Below, one piece after another: positions 25,044 through 32,550 of a DNA stretch of 64,000 nucleotides (position 1 is its first letter; each line of letters begins with the position of its first letter). Under the pieces are notes generated by a model that made no database searches, had not been told where the DNA came from, and saw only the letters and a list, made by a program, of their open reading frames with translations. The stretch spans positions 604,161 through 668,160 of the forward strand of contig OY282369.1 of the NCBI GenBank assembly GCA_958295735.1. The letters are read 5' to 3'. The position numbers and the translations under genes were made by a program. Source of the stretch: an uncultured Candidatus Cenarchaeum sp. Its GTDB lineage: Archaea; Thermoproteota; Nitrososphaeria; Nitrososphaerales; Nitrosopumilaceae.

Positions 25044-25382
25044 GTGTGCGGCGAGTACGGCGAGGAACGCGAAAAGCACGCCATGAAAATATTCGAGTTG
25101 GCGGACAACATGGGATCCATGATGAATATGCTGGGGGAGGAGGCGAAGGGGGTGATCGGGGACTTGGGGCGGCACATCTCCGACCAGGAAAGGAAGGCGG
25201 GGCGGGCGGAGCGGCGGATCTCCCGCATGGAGGCCGCGGCGGCGGAGGACGAGCGGCGGATCTCCCGCATGGAAGGGATCCTGGAGATGCGCGGGGCGGG
25301 CGGCGCCGGGGAGGCCGCCGGCGGGATGCCGGAGGCGGACCGGGACGGCGCCGGCCCGGGCCAGAACCGAGGCCGCGCCTGA
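25044..25382 (+). CDS. coiled-coil protein, tandem paralogue 2
   Basis: A 112-residue relative of its neighbours, unrecognised outside this array. The N-terminus CGEYGEEREKHAMKIFELAD parallels paralogue 3 (GGKYGEEREDQETKILQTID); the middle has RHISDQE and two RRISRME modules; the tail is the same as in paralogue 1. GTG at 25044 lies 25-30 bases after GGTTATTACG (25012-25021). Each paralogue has its own promoter, so they are separately transcribed rather than an operon. Confidence 0.75.
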   Translation: MCGEYGEEREKHAMKIFELADNMGSMMNMLGEEAKGVIGDLGRHISDQERKAGRAERRISRMEAAAAEDERRISRMEGILEMRGAGGAGEAAGGMPEADRDGAGPGQNRGRA

Positions 25383-25446
25383 CGGCAGCGGGCCGCTCCC
25401 CGACCCCGCCGGCCGCGGCGGGCCGGGGCCCGCGCGGCTCCGGGCG

Positions 25447-25530
25447 CGAGGTCAGCAGCCCCCGCTCCGCAGGCGTGAACGCGGATCGACAGAGTCGTTT
25501 TCACGCCTGCGGCCAGCACGTACGTGACCC
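25447..25530 (+). repeat. dispersed repeat family B, copy 2 (strong hairpin)
   Basis: An 84-bp element from GAGGTCAGC to GTACGTGACC. Its inside holds exact 13-bp arms CCGCAGGCGTGAA (25467-25479) and TTCACGCCTGCGG (25500-25512) around a 20-nt loop, so transcripts would fold strongly. It lies between coiled-coil paralogues 2 and 3. Confidence 0.85.
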
Positions 25531-25584
25531 CACACGGCTCCTGGCTCGCACGAGTTATTACGAAGGGGGGGATGCCCGGCACCC

Positions 25585-25860
25585 GTGGGCGGCAAGTACG
25601 GCGAGGAACGCGAAGATCAGGAAACGAAGATACTCCAGACGATAGACGACCTGAAATCCATGATGATGTCTGTGGAGAAGGATGTAGACGTGGCGATAGA
25701 GGATGCGTTGGCGAGGATATCCGACCTGGAAAAGGGGGGGAAGCAGGCGAAGCGGAAGATCTCCGACCTGGAGTCGGTAGTGGAGAAGGGCAGGCGGCGG
25801 ATCTCCCACCTGGAAGAGATCCTGAAGACGCGCGGGGCAGAACAGGGGACGGGCTCCTAG
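25585..25860 (+). CDS. coiled-coil protein, tandem paralogue 3
   Basis: A 91-residue paralogue: GGKYGEEREDQETKILQTID, MMMSVEKDVDVAIEDALARI, then modules ARISDLEKG, RKISDLESV and RRISHLEEILKTRG. It ends early (AEQGTGS) and lacks the Gly/Ala tail of paralogues 1 and 2. GTG at 25585 follows GAGTTATTACG (25551-25561) by 25 bases. Base composition is slightly less GC-rich than in its neighbours. Function unknown; a structural or oligomerising role is all the sequence allows. Confidence 0.72.
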   Translation: MGGKYGEEREDQETKILQTIDDLKSMMMSVEKDVDVAIEDALARISDLEKGGKQAKRKISDLESVVEKGRRRISHLEEILKTRGAEQGTGS

Positions 25861-25950
25861 GGGCAGGGCGGGAAGGCGGGCTCCGCCCGGGCAGGCGGCG
25901 GCGGCCCGGGCCGCCGAATACGCGTGCCGCCGGCAGGCGGTTCCCGGTGC

Positions 25951-26038
25951 CGGCTCGGGTCAGGACCGAAACCGCGGGCGGCGGCGGCAGGCCGCTCCAC
26001 GATCCCGCGCCCTGATCGCGACGGACGCGGCATGCGCG
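25951..26038 (+). repeat. dispersed repeat family A, copy 2
   Basis: Diverged copy: GACCGAAACCGCGGGCGG ... CGATCCCGCGCCCTGATCGCG, between paralogue 3 and the decayed fourth unit. Confidence 0.6.
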
Positions 26039-26043
26039 GTTCC

Positions 26044-26436
26044 CGCCCCGCGCGGGCTGTTGCGGGAACGGGGGATCCGTCCGCCGCGAACGGTGGGGTC
26101 TTCCCGCCCTGCCGCGCGCAAGAGATCACGGCGCTGTACCAGATGCTGGAGAAGGTGAGTTCCACGGAGGCGGAGACGGCGGGCGAACTAGGCGGGATGG
26201 AAGAGGAGTCGAGAGGGCAGTTCTTCGGTCCGGAGCGGGGATGGCGGAGACGAAGAGGCGGATCTCCGGTCCGGAGGGTAGGATGGACGAGGCGGAGCGG
26301 CGGATCTCCGGCTTGGGGGGGGATGGTGAAAGAGATGCGCGGGGCGGGGGATGGCGGAAATTCCGGCGGAGGCGCCGGGCGGGGGAGCTGGCGGCGCCGC
26401 GGAGGCCGCCGGCAGGATGCGGGAAATCGACTAGCC
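26044..26436 (+). pseudogene. decayed fourth coiled-coil paralogue
   Basis: Aligned by eye to paralogue 1: the TATA box (GGTTATTATG there) reads GGCTGTTGCG here, and the start region GCCGTGAACAGC reads GCCGCGAACGGT, so the GTG is now GCG. Downstream, remnants lie in different frames: ALYQMLEKVSSTEAETAGEL in one, and MAETKRRISGPEGR / EAERRISGLGG in another, before MREID and a TAG near 26433. Loss of promoter, start and frame together support a pseudogene of the same family. Confidence 0.65.
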
Positions 26437-26703
26437 GCGCGTCTCTTGCGGCATGGCCACCGCACCACGGAACGGTCGTAGGCGAAATGCGGTAAGAAGG
26501 CAAGAGGGCAGGCTAACGGGGGCGATCCTGCGCAGGCAGCCAATTTTGCCGCAGGCGCAAGTTGCGTGCATCCTGTTGCGAGATGGCGGAGACGAACCTA
26601 CATCAATGGTAGTATTTGCAGTTCATTAGACATGGTGCCTGCCCGCGAGCAAAACCTTGGGGGGTTACGCCGCAGGCAGGCGTGATGGTGGTTACCTTTC
26701 AGG

Positions 26704-27354
26704 TTATAATTGTAGTCTGGCCAAAAGTTTTGACAGATCGTCCATAGTGCAGGCAAAGACATTACGTTTGTTGGATGCTTGGCGGAGACTCTCGATCTTG
26801 GTAGCGCCGCGGATCGTATTCGGCAGGTTGTAGTATGGGCCGTCGGCTATGGCGACGAATGCATCATCAGACGAATGGGACTCGTTGGCTTCCTTTATGA
26901 ACAGGTGAAGATCGCTGTATTGGTTGTCTTGCGCGCCGCCGCTTTCCTTGGTGTATTTGTGGGTGGCATAAACGGTGTATTTTCCAGTTTGCCACTGAAA
27001 GTCTATAGTCTTGGCAGCCGGATTACCTCCCCTTTGTGTTAGTTCCTTCCTAGTCATAACTAGTCCGGCGCAGATGGATTTGTCAGAGTTGTGAAGATCA
27101 ACAAAATCTCTGACAGCATCCATTTCTCGAATGTGCTTGGCGGCCAGATTTTCGTAAAAGTTTTGTTTTTTTGGATCTTTCACGAAAAACCACCTGAAGA
27201 TGGGGTCACGTCGTATCTTGGCCTTTATCTGATCTTCTGACAATCCCGTCATGTCCACAAACGATTTGATTTTTCGGGCCGCGTCAGACAGTCTGAACGC
27301 TTTGTAGTTTTCGACCCGTGCTCGCTGGAGTTCGGCTTCCCAGTCAGGAACCAT
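26704..27354 (-). CDS. putative type II restriction endonuclease
   Basis: A 216-residue protein directly after an adenine methyltransferase. No database match can be run, but the stretch THKYTKESGGAQDNQYSDL followed by LHLFIKEAN looks like the core of a restriction nuclease, and the context is decisive: its ATG (27352-27354) lies inside the last codons of the methyltransferase (ATGGTTCCTGA, 11-base overlap). It would cut unmethylated foreign DNA. Base composition is clearly less GC-rich than the window, as for the methyltransferase, which points to horizontal transfer. Between it and the decayed paralogue (26437-26703) I see no gene. Confidence 0.6.
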   Translation of the reverse strand: MVPDWEAELQRARVENYKAFRLSDAARKIKSFVDMTGLSEDQIKAKIRRDPIFRWFFVKDPKKQNFYENLAAKHIREMDAVRDFVDLHNSDKSICAGLVMTRKELTQRGGNPAAKTIDFQWQTGKYTVYATHKYTKESGGAQDNQYSDLHLFIKEANESHSSDDAFVAIADGPYYNLPNTIRGATKIESLRQASNKRNVFACTMDDLSKLLARLQL

Positions 27355-28266
27355 ACGCGATCACAAACTTGCGTGCCAAGCCGTAGTCAAGTCGCCTCCG
27401 ATACATCCCGTCTTTGCGGAGCCCTTTGAACGGTGTCAGAAATACGTCAAACGTATTCTTGCGAAACGTTGTGAACCGGCGATTTAGTTCTTCTATGTTT
27501 GGACGGCTTATGCCGCTAATCCGTGTAATTGACCTGGAACTGAACTTGATGTCGTGGGAGATCCCCCCCCCCCGCAGAATCGTATGGATGGCCCCACAGT
27601 GTTGTCTATGCCGATGAGCCCGAGGTTGCCGTTCTTGTCGTTGAATCTGACGGACATCCTCTCGTTGGGTTGCGGTATGAAACGCTCTAGGTTTTTCACG
27701 GTGTCGGCGTAGCAGTTGTCATAGTACACGCGAGTGTCCCGAACTGGGTCTCCGAAGAGCGCCAAACAGACAGGATTCTCAGTGTCGTCAAATGTCTTGC
27801 TGTTGAGGAATATGATGTGGGACAGCCTGTCCCTGAAAAGGCCGCTTTGGAGGAATGATGCGGGGATGATGAAACCCACGTACCGGCAGTGCTCCAGCGC
27901 CAGCTCAAGGCAATGCTTGTAGAGGTCGTCAAAACCTATGTCGGGGTAGTGGATCTTCCGGCGGCGGGCAGAATACCGGCCTAGCCACGGCGGGTTGCTT
28001 ATGCATACGTCGTAGCCGTTCGGGAATTTGGTCAGCGTGTCCTGCTTGCGGACATGGGGGGATGCAGGTCTTATGTCGTATGACGCGAATCGCCTACACT
28101 GATCGGTGCTCTGGAGCATCCTGATCAAGTTGTTCCTTCCGGCAAACGGCTCCAAGACCACCCTCTCCTTCATGCGGATCTTTATGCCCCATCTGCGAAA
28201 GGGCCTCAGTTTGAATGGATTGCCCTGCGTGTAGTAACGCCCTTCCTCGCGCTTTTGCCGCTCCAT
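27344..28266 (-). CDS. N6-adenine DNA methyltransferase, frameshifted at an 11-G tract
   Basis: Modification enzyme of the restriction pair. SAM-binding motif I is EPFAGRNNL (residues 39-47) and the catalytic motif IV is SNPPW (90-94). The frame from ATG 28266 stays intact to about residue 230 and then enters a run of 11 G (27563-27573, C on the plus strand); the as-read frame ends early at 27508. Adding one G (or removing two) restores a frame reading ISHDIKFSSRSITRISGISR and on to RKFVIAYGS with a stop at 27344-27346, overlapping the nuclease start, about 307 residues. Either phase variation or a homopolymer sequencing error. A TATA-like TTTTTAATTACC lies upstream (rc about 28288-28300). 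Low GC suggests transfer. Confidence 0.85.
27563..27573 (-). repeat. 11-nt poly-G tract in the methyltransferase gene
   Basis: Eleven consecutive C on the plus strand (G in the gene). Tract lengths of 9 or 12 give the full-length enzyme; 11 gives a truncated one. Confidence 0.95.
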
Positions 28267-28357
28267 GCAGAAGAATGTCCGGGTCTAGGGTAATTAAAAA
28301 TTTCATGATAGACTAGTTCTGCGCACAATTTAAATATGAAACAGGGATGTGCGCAAC

Positions 28358-29125
28358 ATGGACAAGATGATGGCCGGCACGATCGGGGCGATCGGGGCCA
28401 TAGCCGCGCTGGTGGTCGCGTCATCCCTGGCGTCCCTCGACGATCCCGCCGTGGCCCAGCAGCCGGCGGCCGCCCCCGAGTACGCGATCAGCGTGCGCGG
28501 CACCGCCTCGGCGGTGGTCGAGCCGGATCTGCTGCGCGTGTCCTTCGGCGTGGAATCGATAGGCGACACGGCCCACGAGGCCCTCCGCTCCAACTCGGAG
28601 ACGATGACCGCCGTCATGGAGGCCATGGCCGGCGCGGGGGTGCGGGAGGACGAGATAGGCACCGCGAACCTCAGGATACACCCCAACCACAACTACGATC
28701 CGGAGACGGGGGAGGTGACCACCACGAACTACGGGGTGTCCAACATGATCACCGTGGAGACGGGCAAGCTCGACTTGGCCGCCGACATAGTCGACTCGGG
28801 GGTGGAGGCGGGGATAGACAGCGTGAGGAGCGTCCAGTTCACGCTGTCCGACCAGAAGCGCCTCGAGTTGCAGGACTCCATGGTGGGCGAGGCGATGCTG
28901 GACGCCGAGGCCAGGGCCGAGGAGGCCCTGCGGCCGCTCGGCTACGTGGTGCTGGGGATAAAGTCGGCTACCGTCGATCCCGCGGACCATTCCCCGTACG
29001 GCTTCCCCGAGTCGGGCGCCCTCGCGATGGCCTCGGCCGACTTCCGGTCGCCCACCCCGCTGATGGCATCCGGGCAGACGGTGACCTCCAATGTGCACGT
29101 GACGTTCCTGATCGGGGCGGCCTGA
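28358..29125 (+). CDS. secreted SIMPL-domain (DUF541) protein
   Basis: A 255-residue exported protein. Residues 1-33 form a signal peptide (AIGAIAALVVASSLASL). The SIMPL fold follows: YAISVRGTASAVVEPDLLRV, then EDEIGTANLRIHPNHNYDP and DSVRSVQFTLSDQKRLELQD, ending SNVHVTFLIGAA. The family is periplasmic or surface, of uncertain role, sometimes linked to stress or signalling. I prefer the ATG at 28358 because the TATA box (ATTTAAATAT, 28328-28337) lies about 25 bases above it; the in-frame GTG at 28349 would precede the transcript start. Confidence 0.85.
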   Translation: MDKMMAGTIGAIGAIAALVVASSLASLDDPAVAQQPAAAPEYAISVRGTASAVVEPDLLRVSFGVESIGDTAHEALRSNSETMTAVMEAMAGAGVREDEIGTANLRIHPNHNYDPETGEVTTTNYGVSNMITVETGKLDLAADIVDSGVEAGIDSVRSVQFTLSDQKRLELQDSMVGEAMLDAEARAEEALRPLGYVVLGIKSATVDPADHSPYGFPESGALAMASADFRSPTPLMASGQTVTSNVHVTFLIGAA

Positions 29126-29265
29126 GTTCGCGGAACGGCCAGAAAATGCGGACGGCGCGGAAAGCGCGCGGCGTTCCCGATCGTGGGGCCCGGGTTCGCG
29201 GAACGGCCAGAAAATGCGGACGGCGCGGAAAGCGCGCGCGGCGCTCCCGATCGGGGCGGCTTGGG
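29126..29265. repeat. 68-bp tandem duplication at the SIMPL gene 3' end
   Basis: GTTCGCGGAACGGCCAGAAA recurs at 29126 and 29194. Each unit closes with a variant of the gene's last codons and stop (CGTTCCTGATCGGGGCGGCC at 29103, CGTTCCCGATC and CGCTCCCGATC further on). Confidence 0.85.
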
Positions 29266-29266
29266 T

Positions 29267-29345
29267 TGGTGCTCCCGCCGGGATTTGAACCCGGGATCAC
29301 TGCCTTGAGAGGGCAGTATGCTTGGCCGGACTACACCACAGGAGC
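29267..29345 (-). tRNA. tRNA-Glu (CTC)
   Basis: Acceptor GCTCCTG (5' end at 29345) pairs with CGGGAGC; anticodon stem CTGCC/GGCAG encloses CTCTCAA with anticodon CTC (plus-strand 29307-29309); T arm is CCGGGTTCAAATCCCGG. Discriminator A, CCA encoded at 29267-29269. TATA box ATTTAAAT (about 29369-29377) lies 25 bases upstream. Confidence 0.95.
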
Positions 29346-29397
29346 TAACGCGGACCGCCCCCGGTGACAATTTAAATCGTGCGCGGTTGCGCGCCGC

Positions 29398-29480
29398 GTA
29401 GACTTACGCCCGAACCGAAACCGCGCCCGGCGGCAACGAACCGCCCCCCGATCCCGCGCCCGGATCACGACGGACGCGAG
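29398..29480 (+). repeat. dispersed repeat family A, copy 3
   Basis: TAGACTTACGCCCGAACCGA ... GATCCCGCGCCCGGATCACG, the closest copy to that at 53345-53432. It lies between the tRNA-Glu promoter and purE. Confidence 0.75.
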
Positions 29481-29601
29481 CCTGCACTGCGCGCCGCGCG
29501 GATGCATCCGCCGCGATCCGGGCGCCGGATCGGGGGCGGCCTGCCGCCGCCGGGCGCGGTTCCGGCTCGCGCGCGGGCCCGGGCGCGGGGGGCCGGCGCG
29601 A

Positions 29602-30165
29602 TCAGCCGAACGCCGCCAGCCCGGTCCGGCGCATCTCCTCGGACGCGCCCACCACGGCGTCGTGCTGCCTGCGCTTCCTCTCCCCCAGGAGCAGGCGCAG
29701 CCGCTCGTCCGCGGTGGCCAGGATCTTCACCGCGTAGAGCGCCGCGTTGGCCGCCTTGTTCACCCCCACGGCCGCGACGGGGGATCCCGTCGGCATCTCG
29801 GTGATGGACAGGAGTGAGTCGAGCCCGCCGAACGCCGAGAACGGGCGCCGCCCGCCCTCCCCGTCGCCCCCGTCGTTGTACGCCATTATGGGCACGCCGA
29901 TCACCGGGACCGACGCGAACGAGGCCACCATGCCGGGCAGGTGCGCCGCCCCCCCCGCGCCGGCGATCACCGCCCCGAAGCCGCCCCGCTCAGCCCTCTC
30001 CGCGTACTCGGCCAGCCTCGACGGCGTGCGGTGCGCCGACACTATCTGGTCCTCGTGCGCCACCCCGAACTCGTCCAGCACGGCGGCTGCCTTGCGCATG
30101 ATCCGCGCGTCCGAGGCGGATCCCATTATTATCCCGACCCTGGGCGCGTCCGTGCCGCCTCGCAT
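29602..30165 (-). CDS. purE: N5-carboxyaminoimidazole ribonucleotide mutase PurE
   Basis: Purine biosynthesis enzyme that moves the carboxyl group of N5-CAIR to give CAIR. The 187 residues show the PurE signature: VGIIMGSASDARIM (substrate phosphate loop), QIVSAHRTPSRLAEY (catalytic His), and VIAGAGGAAHLPGMVAS. ATG at 30165 with a TATA box (ATAGATAATAAC, rc about 30186-30198) 25 bases above. PurK would be expected nearby in bacteria but is not in this window; the gene stands alone. Confidence 0.95.
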   Translation of the reverse strand: MRGGTDAPRVGIIMGSASDARIMRKAAAVLDEFGVAHEDQIVSAHRTPSRLAEYAERAERGGFGAVIAGAGGAAHLPGMVASFASVPVIGVPIMAYNDGGDGEGGRRPFSAFGGLDSLLSITEMPTGSPVAAVGVNKAANAALYAVKILATADERLRLLLGERKRRQHDAVVGASEEMRRTGLAAFG

Positions 30166-30297
30166 GGCCCGCGGGGGCGCGGGGCGTTATTATCTATAGC
30201 TGATCGGCGGCCGGCGCGGGCGGGGCCGCGCCGGCCGCGGGCGGGAAAGGAAAAGGCGGCCGGCGCGGTTTATACGGGGATCCCGCCCGGCCGCGCC

Positions 30298-31182
30298 GTG
30301 GAGTTCGTGGCGGGGCTGCTCGGGGATCTCTCCCTGGACGGCTTCCCGGCGGGGGTGGGCGGGTGCCGCGGCCCGGCGGGCGGCGCCCCGCACGGCTGCT
30401 GCGAGTACGACGTGTCGGTGTTCGACGAGAGGACCGAGCCGGACACCATAGTGGAGATCGGCGGCGGGGGGCTCGCCGCCGTGCACCACTGCACCCTCAG
30501 CGAGACCCGCTCCAACGTGCTCGCGCAGCTTGCCGACCTGCACGTGGTGCGCGACGAGCGGTGGGACCTGCGCATGATGCTCTCCCGCGTGAGGGCGAGG
30601 AGGGGCCGCATATACAGGGACTACATGAGGAACTGCCTCGTCGACGCCCTGTTCTGCATCACGAAGGCGCGCGGGGGGCTCGCCGCGTCGGACCCGCTGG
30701 CCCCGTGCTGGACAAAGTGCGCCGCGTTCTACCTGGCCGACGCCGTGCTGCTCGGCAGGGGGATCCGCCCCAGGCCCTCGCACATGCTGGGCGACGCGCG
30801 CGCGCTGGGCCCCGGAGGGGCGGCGGGGGGCTTTTCCGTGGTGAACGAGTGCGTCGGCACGGAGAGGGCCACCCCCGTCCTGCTCGAGCGGATGGCCGAG
30901 TCCGCCGCCGGCCTCTCGGACGAGGCGGAGGGCAACGGGCGCTCCCGCATAATCCGCGCGAAGGCAGCCTACCTGATCCGCAGATCGCTGCTGGCCGACT
31001 GCTACTTTTACCTGGGGTACGTCGGCCGCAACAACCTCGTCATGGTAAAGGACGGCATCGCGTCGCGCCCCGGGATGGTCCACCTGCTCCGCGTGGCGCT
31101 CGACCTGGAGGCCGACCCCGCGGCGGTCGAGAGGCACGCGGGCGCGCTGCACGAGGCCGTCAACAGGATGCTTTCCCAGTAG
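30298..31182 (+). CDS. conserved-looking hypothetical protein (294 residues)
   Basis: Not recognised. The N-terminal part resembles an alpha/beta domain with CCEYDVSVFDERTEPDTIVE and AVHHCTLSETRSNVLAQLAD; the rest is helical (MRNCLVDALFCITKARGG, RSRIIRAKAAYLIRRSLLAD) and ends ALHEAVNRMLSQ. A nucleotidyltransferase-plus-HEPN-like layout would fit but the key residues are not clear. GTG at 30298 sits 25 bases below TATA box GTTTATACG (30268-30276). It is cysteine-rich for a cytosolic protein (eight or more). Followed by an 800-bp simple repeat block. Confidence 0.7.
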   Translation: MEFVAGLLGDLSLDGFPAGVGGCRGPAGGAPHGCCEYDVSVFDERTEPDTIVEIGGGGLAAVHHCTLSETRSNVLAQLADLHVVRDERWDLRMMLSRVRARRGRIYRDYMRNCLVDALFCITKARGGLAASDPLAPCWTKCAAFYLADAVLLGRGIRPRPSHMLGDARALGPGGAAGGFSVVNECVGTERATPVLLERMAESAAGLSDEAEGNGRSRIIRAKAAYLIRRSLLADCYFYLGYVGRNNLVMVKDGIASRPGMVHLLRVALDLEADPAAVERHAGALHEAVNRMLSQ

Positions 31183-31975
31183 CGGCGGGCGGCTCCCCAC
31201 GCGGCCGGGCGGCTCCCCCGGGGGCGGCTCCCCACGCGGCCGGGCGGCTCCCCCGGGGGCGGCTCCCCACGCGGCCGGGCGGCTCCCCACGCGGCCGGGC
31301 GGCTCCCCCGGGGGCGGCTCCCCACGCGGCCGGGCGGCTCCCCCGGGGGCGGCTCCCCCGGGGGCGGATCCCCCGGGGGCGGATCCCCCGGGGGCGGATC
31401 CCCCCCCCCCCGCAAGGAGGCGGCTCCCCACGCGGCCGGGCGGCCCCGGGCGGCTCCCCCCCGCAAGGAGGCGGCTCCCCACGCGGCCGGGCGGCTCCCC
31501 CGGGGGCGGCTCCCCTCCCCCCCCCCTCCCACGCGGCCGGGCGGCTCCCCCCCGCAAGGAGGCGGCTCCCCACGCGGCCGGGCGGCTCCCCCGGGGGCGG
31601 CTCCCCTCCCCCCCCCCCTCCCACGCGGCCGGGCGGCTCCCCCGGGGGCGGCTCCCCTCCCCCCCCTCCCACGCGGCCGGGCGGCTCCCCCCCGCAAGGA
31701 GGCGGCTCCCCACGCGGCCGGGCGGCTCCCCCGGGGGCGGCTCCCCTCCCCCCCCTCCCACGCGGCCGGGCGGCTCCCCCGGGGGCGGCTCCCCCCCTCC
31801 CACGCGGCCGGGCGGCCCCGGGCGGCTCCCCCCCTCCCACGCGGCCGGGCGGCCCCGGGCGGCTCCCCCCCCCCTCCCACGCGGCCGGGCGGCCCCGGGC
31901 GGCTCCCCCCCCCCCCCTCCCACGCGGCCGGGCGGCCCCGGGCGGCTCCCAGGGAGCGGCTCCCCTCCCCGACGG
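31183..31975. repeat. large GC-rich degenerate repeat block
   Basis: About 790 bp made of variants of two motifs, CGGCTCCCCACGCGGCCGGG and CGGCTCCCCCGGGGG, with inserted C runs (C12 at about 31400) and CCGCAAGGAGG interruptions. All six frames are open through it, which is a composition effect; I find no gene. It starts four bases after a gene stop. Confidence 0.9.
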
Positions 31976-32036
31976 GGCGGCCGGGCCGCGCGGCGCTGTG
32001 ATAAACCTTTAAAATCCACCAAGAGAATAGCAACGC

Positions 32037-32171
32037 ATGTCAGATGCGGCATGCGGATGCGCGGCGCAGGCGGAGAATGGCACCGAATGCGACTGCACCA
32101 TGCAGAGCGAATGCTATTGTGACTCCACTTGTGACTGCAAGCTCGACCTCTGCAAGAACGCAGAGCGCTGA
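32037..32171 (+). CDS. metallothionein-like cysteine-rich microprotein (44 residues)
   Basis: A tiny gene too short for routine calling. The product MSDAACGCAAQ...CKNAER has nine cysteines in 44 residues at positions 6, 8, 18, 20, 26, 28, 32, 34 and 39, giving four C-x-C pairs (CGC, CDC, CYC, CDC), plus many acidic residues. That spacing is typical of metallothioneins and predicts binding of a cluster of zinc, copper or cadmium ions. ATG at 32037 follows the TATA box CTTTAAAATC (32007-32016) by about 25 bases. The base composition is lower in GC than the flanks, supporting coding. A T7 run at 32193-32199 could end transcription. The nearby NikR-like regulator (32551) hints at metal control. 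Confidence 0.75.
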   Translation: MSDAACGCAAQAENGTECDCTMQSECYCDSTCDCKLDLCKNAER

Positions 32172-32192
32172 GCGAAGGCACGCTCAAGAGCC

Positions 32193-32199
32193 GTTTTTT
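32193..32199 (+). terminator. possible T-run terminator after the cysteine-rich gene
   Basis: Seven T in a GC-rich context 22 bases after the stop at 32169-32171; archaeal polymerase stops at such runs. Confidence 0.4.
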
Positions 32200-32283
32200 T
32201 GAATCCAGGGTCCGCCGGATCGGGCGGGGACGCTCGGGCGCCTTTCCCGCGCCCGGCCCCCCGAACGCGGCGATGCGCGCCGG

Positions 32284-32395
32284 GACCCTCGATCCGGGCG
32301 GCGGCCAGCCCTTGCCCTCGCCGTCGACCGTCCCCGCGTCCGACGCCGGGAGGAGGCCCCGATCCGGGCGGCGGCCAGCCCTTGTCGTACTTTCT
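32284..32395. repeat. repeat unit E, first location
   Basis: The block CGATCCGGGCGGCGGCCAGC with TCGCCGTCGACCG appears twice here (about 32290 and 32360, 70 bp apart) and three times at 33068-33206. Confidence 0.7.
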
Positions 32396-32550
32396 TGCCC
32401 CCGCCATGCCGAGAAGCGGGGCTTCCAGTATATAACTATAATAGTCCCGTAAGAAAAATTATTAACAATTCAGCCGCGGGGCGGCTCGCGGGGCGCAGCA
32501 GTTGTGAAAAAATATGGTATTCTTAAATAACCGCGGGCCGGGGGGGAGGC

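Noticed and set aside
27508-27620. C-terminal tail of the methyltransferase as read (GGGGSPTTSSSVPG...)
   Set aside because: It follows the G run in a shifted frame; the alternative frame continues to the nuclease overlap, so this tail is probably not native.
32114-32407. 97-codon minus-strand frame with a TATA box near 32430
   Set aside because: Promoter spacing is good, but most of it translates repeat unit E and it runs antisense through the cysteine-rich gene; left out for lack of coding evidence.
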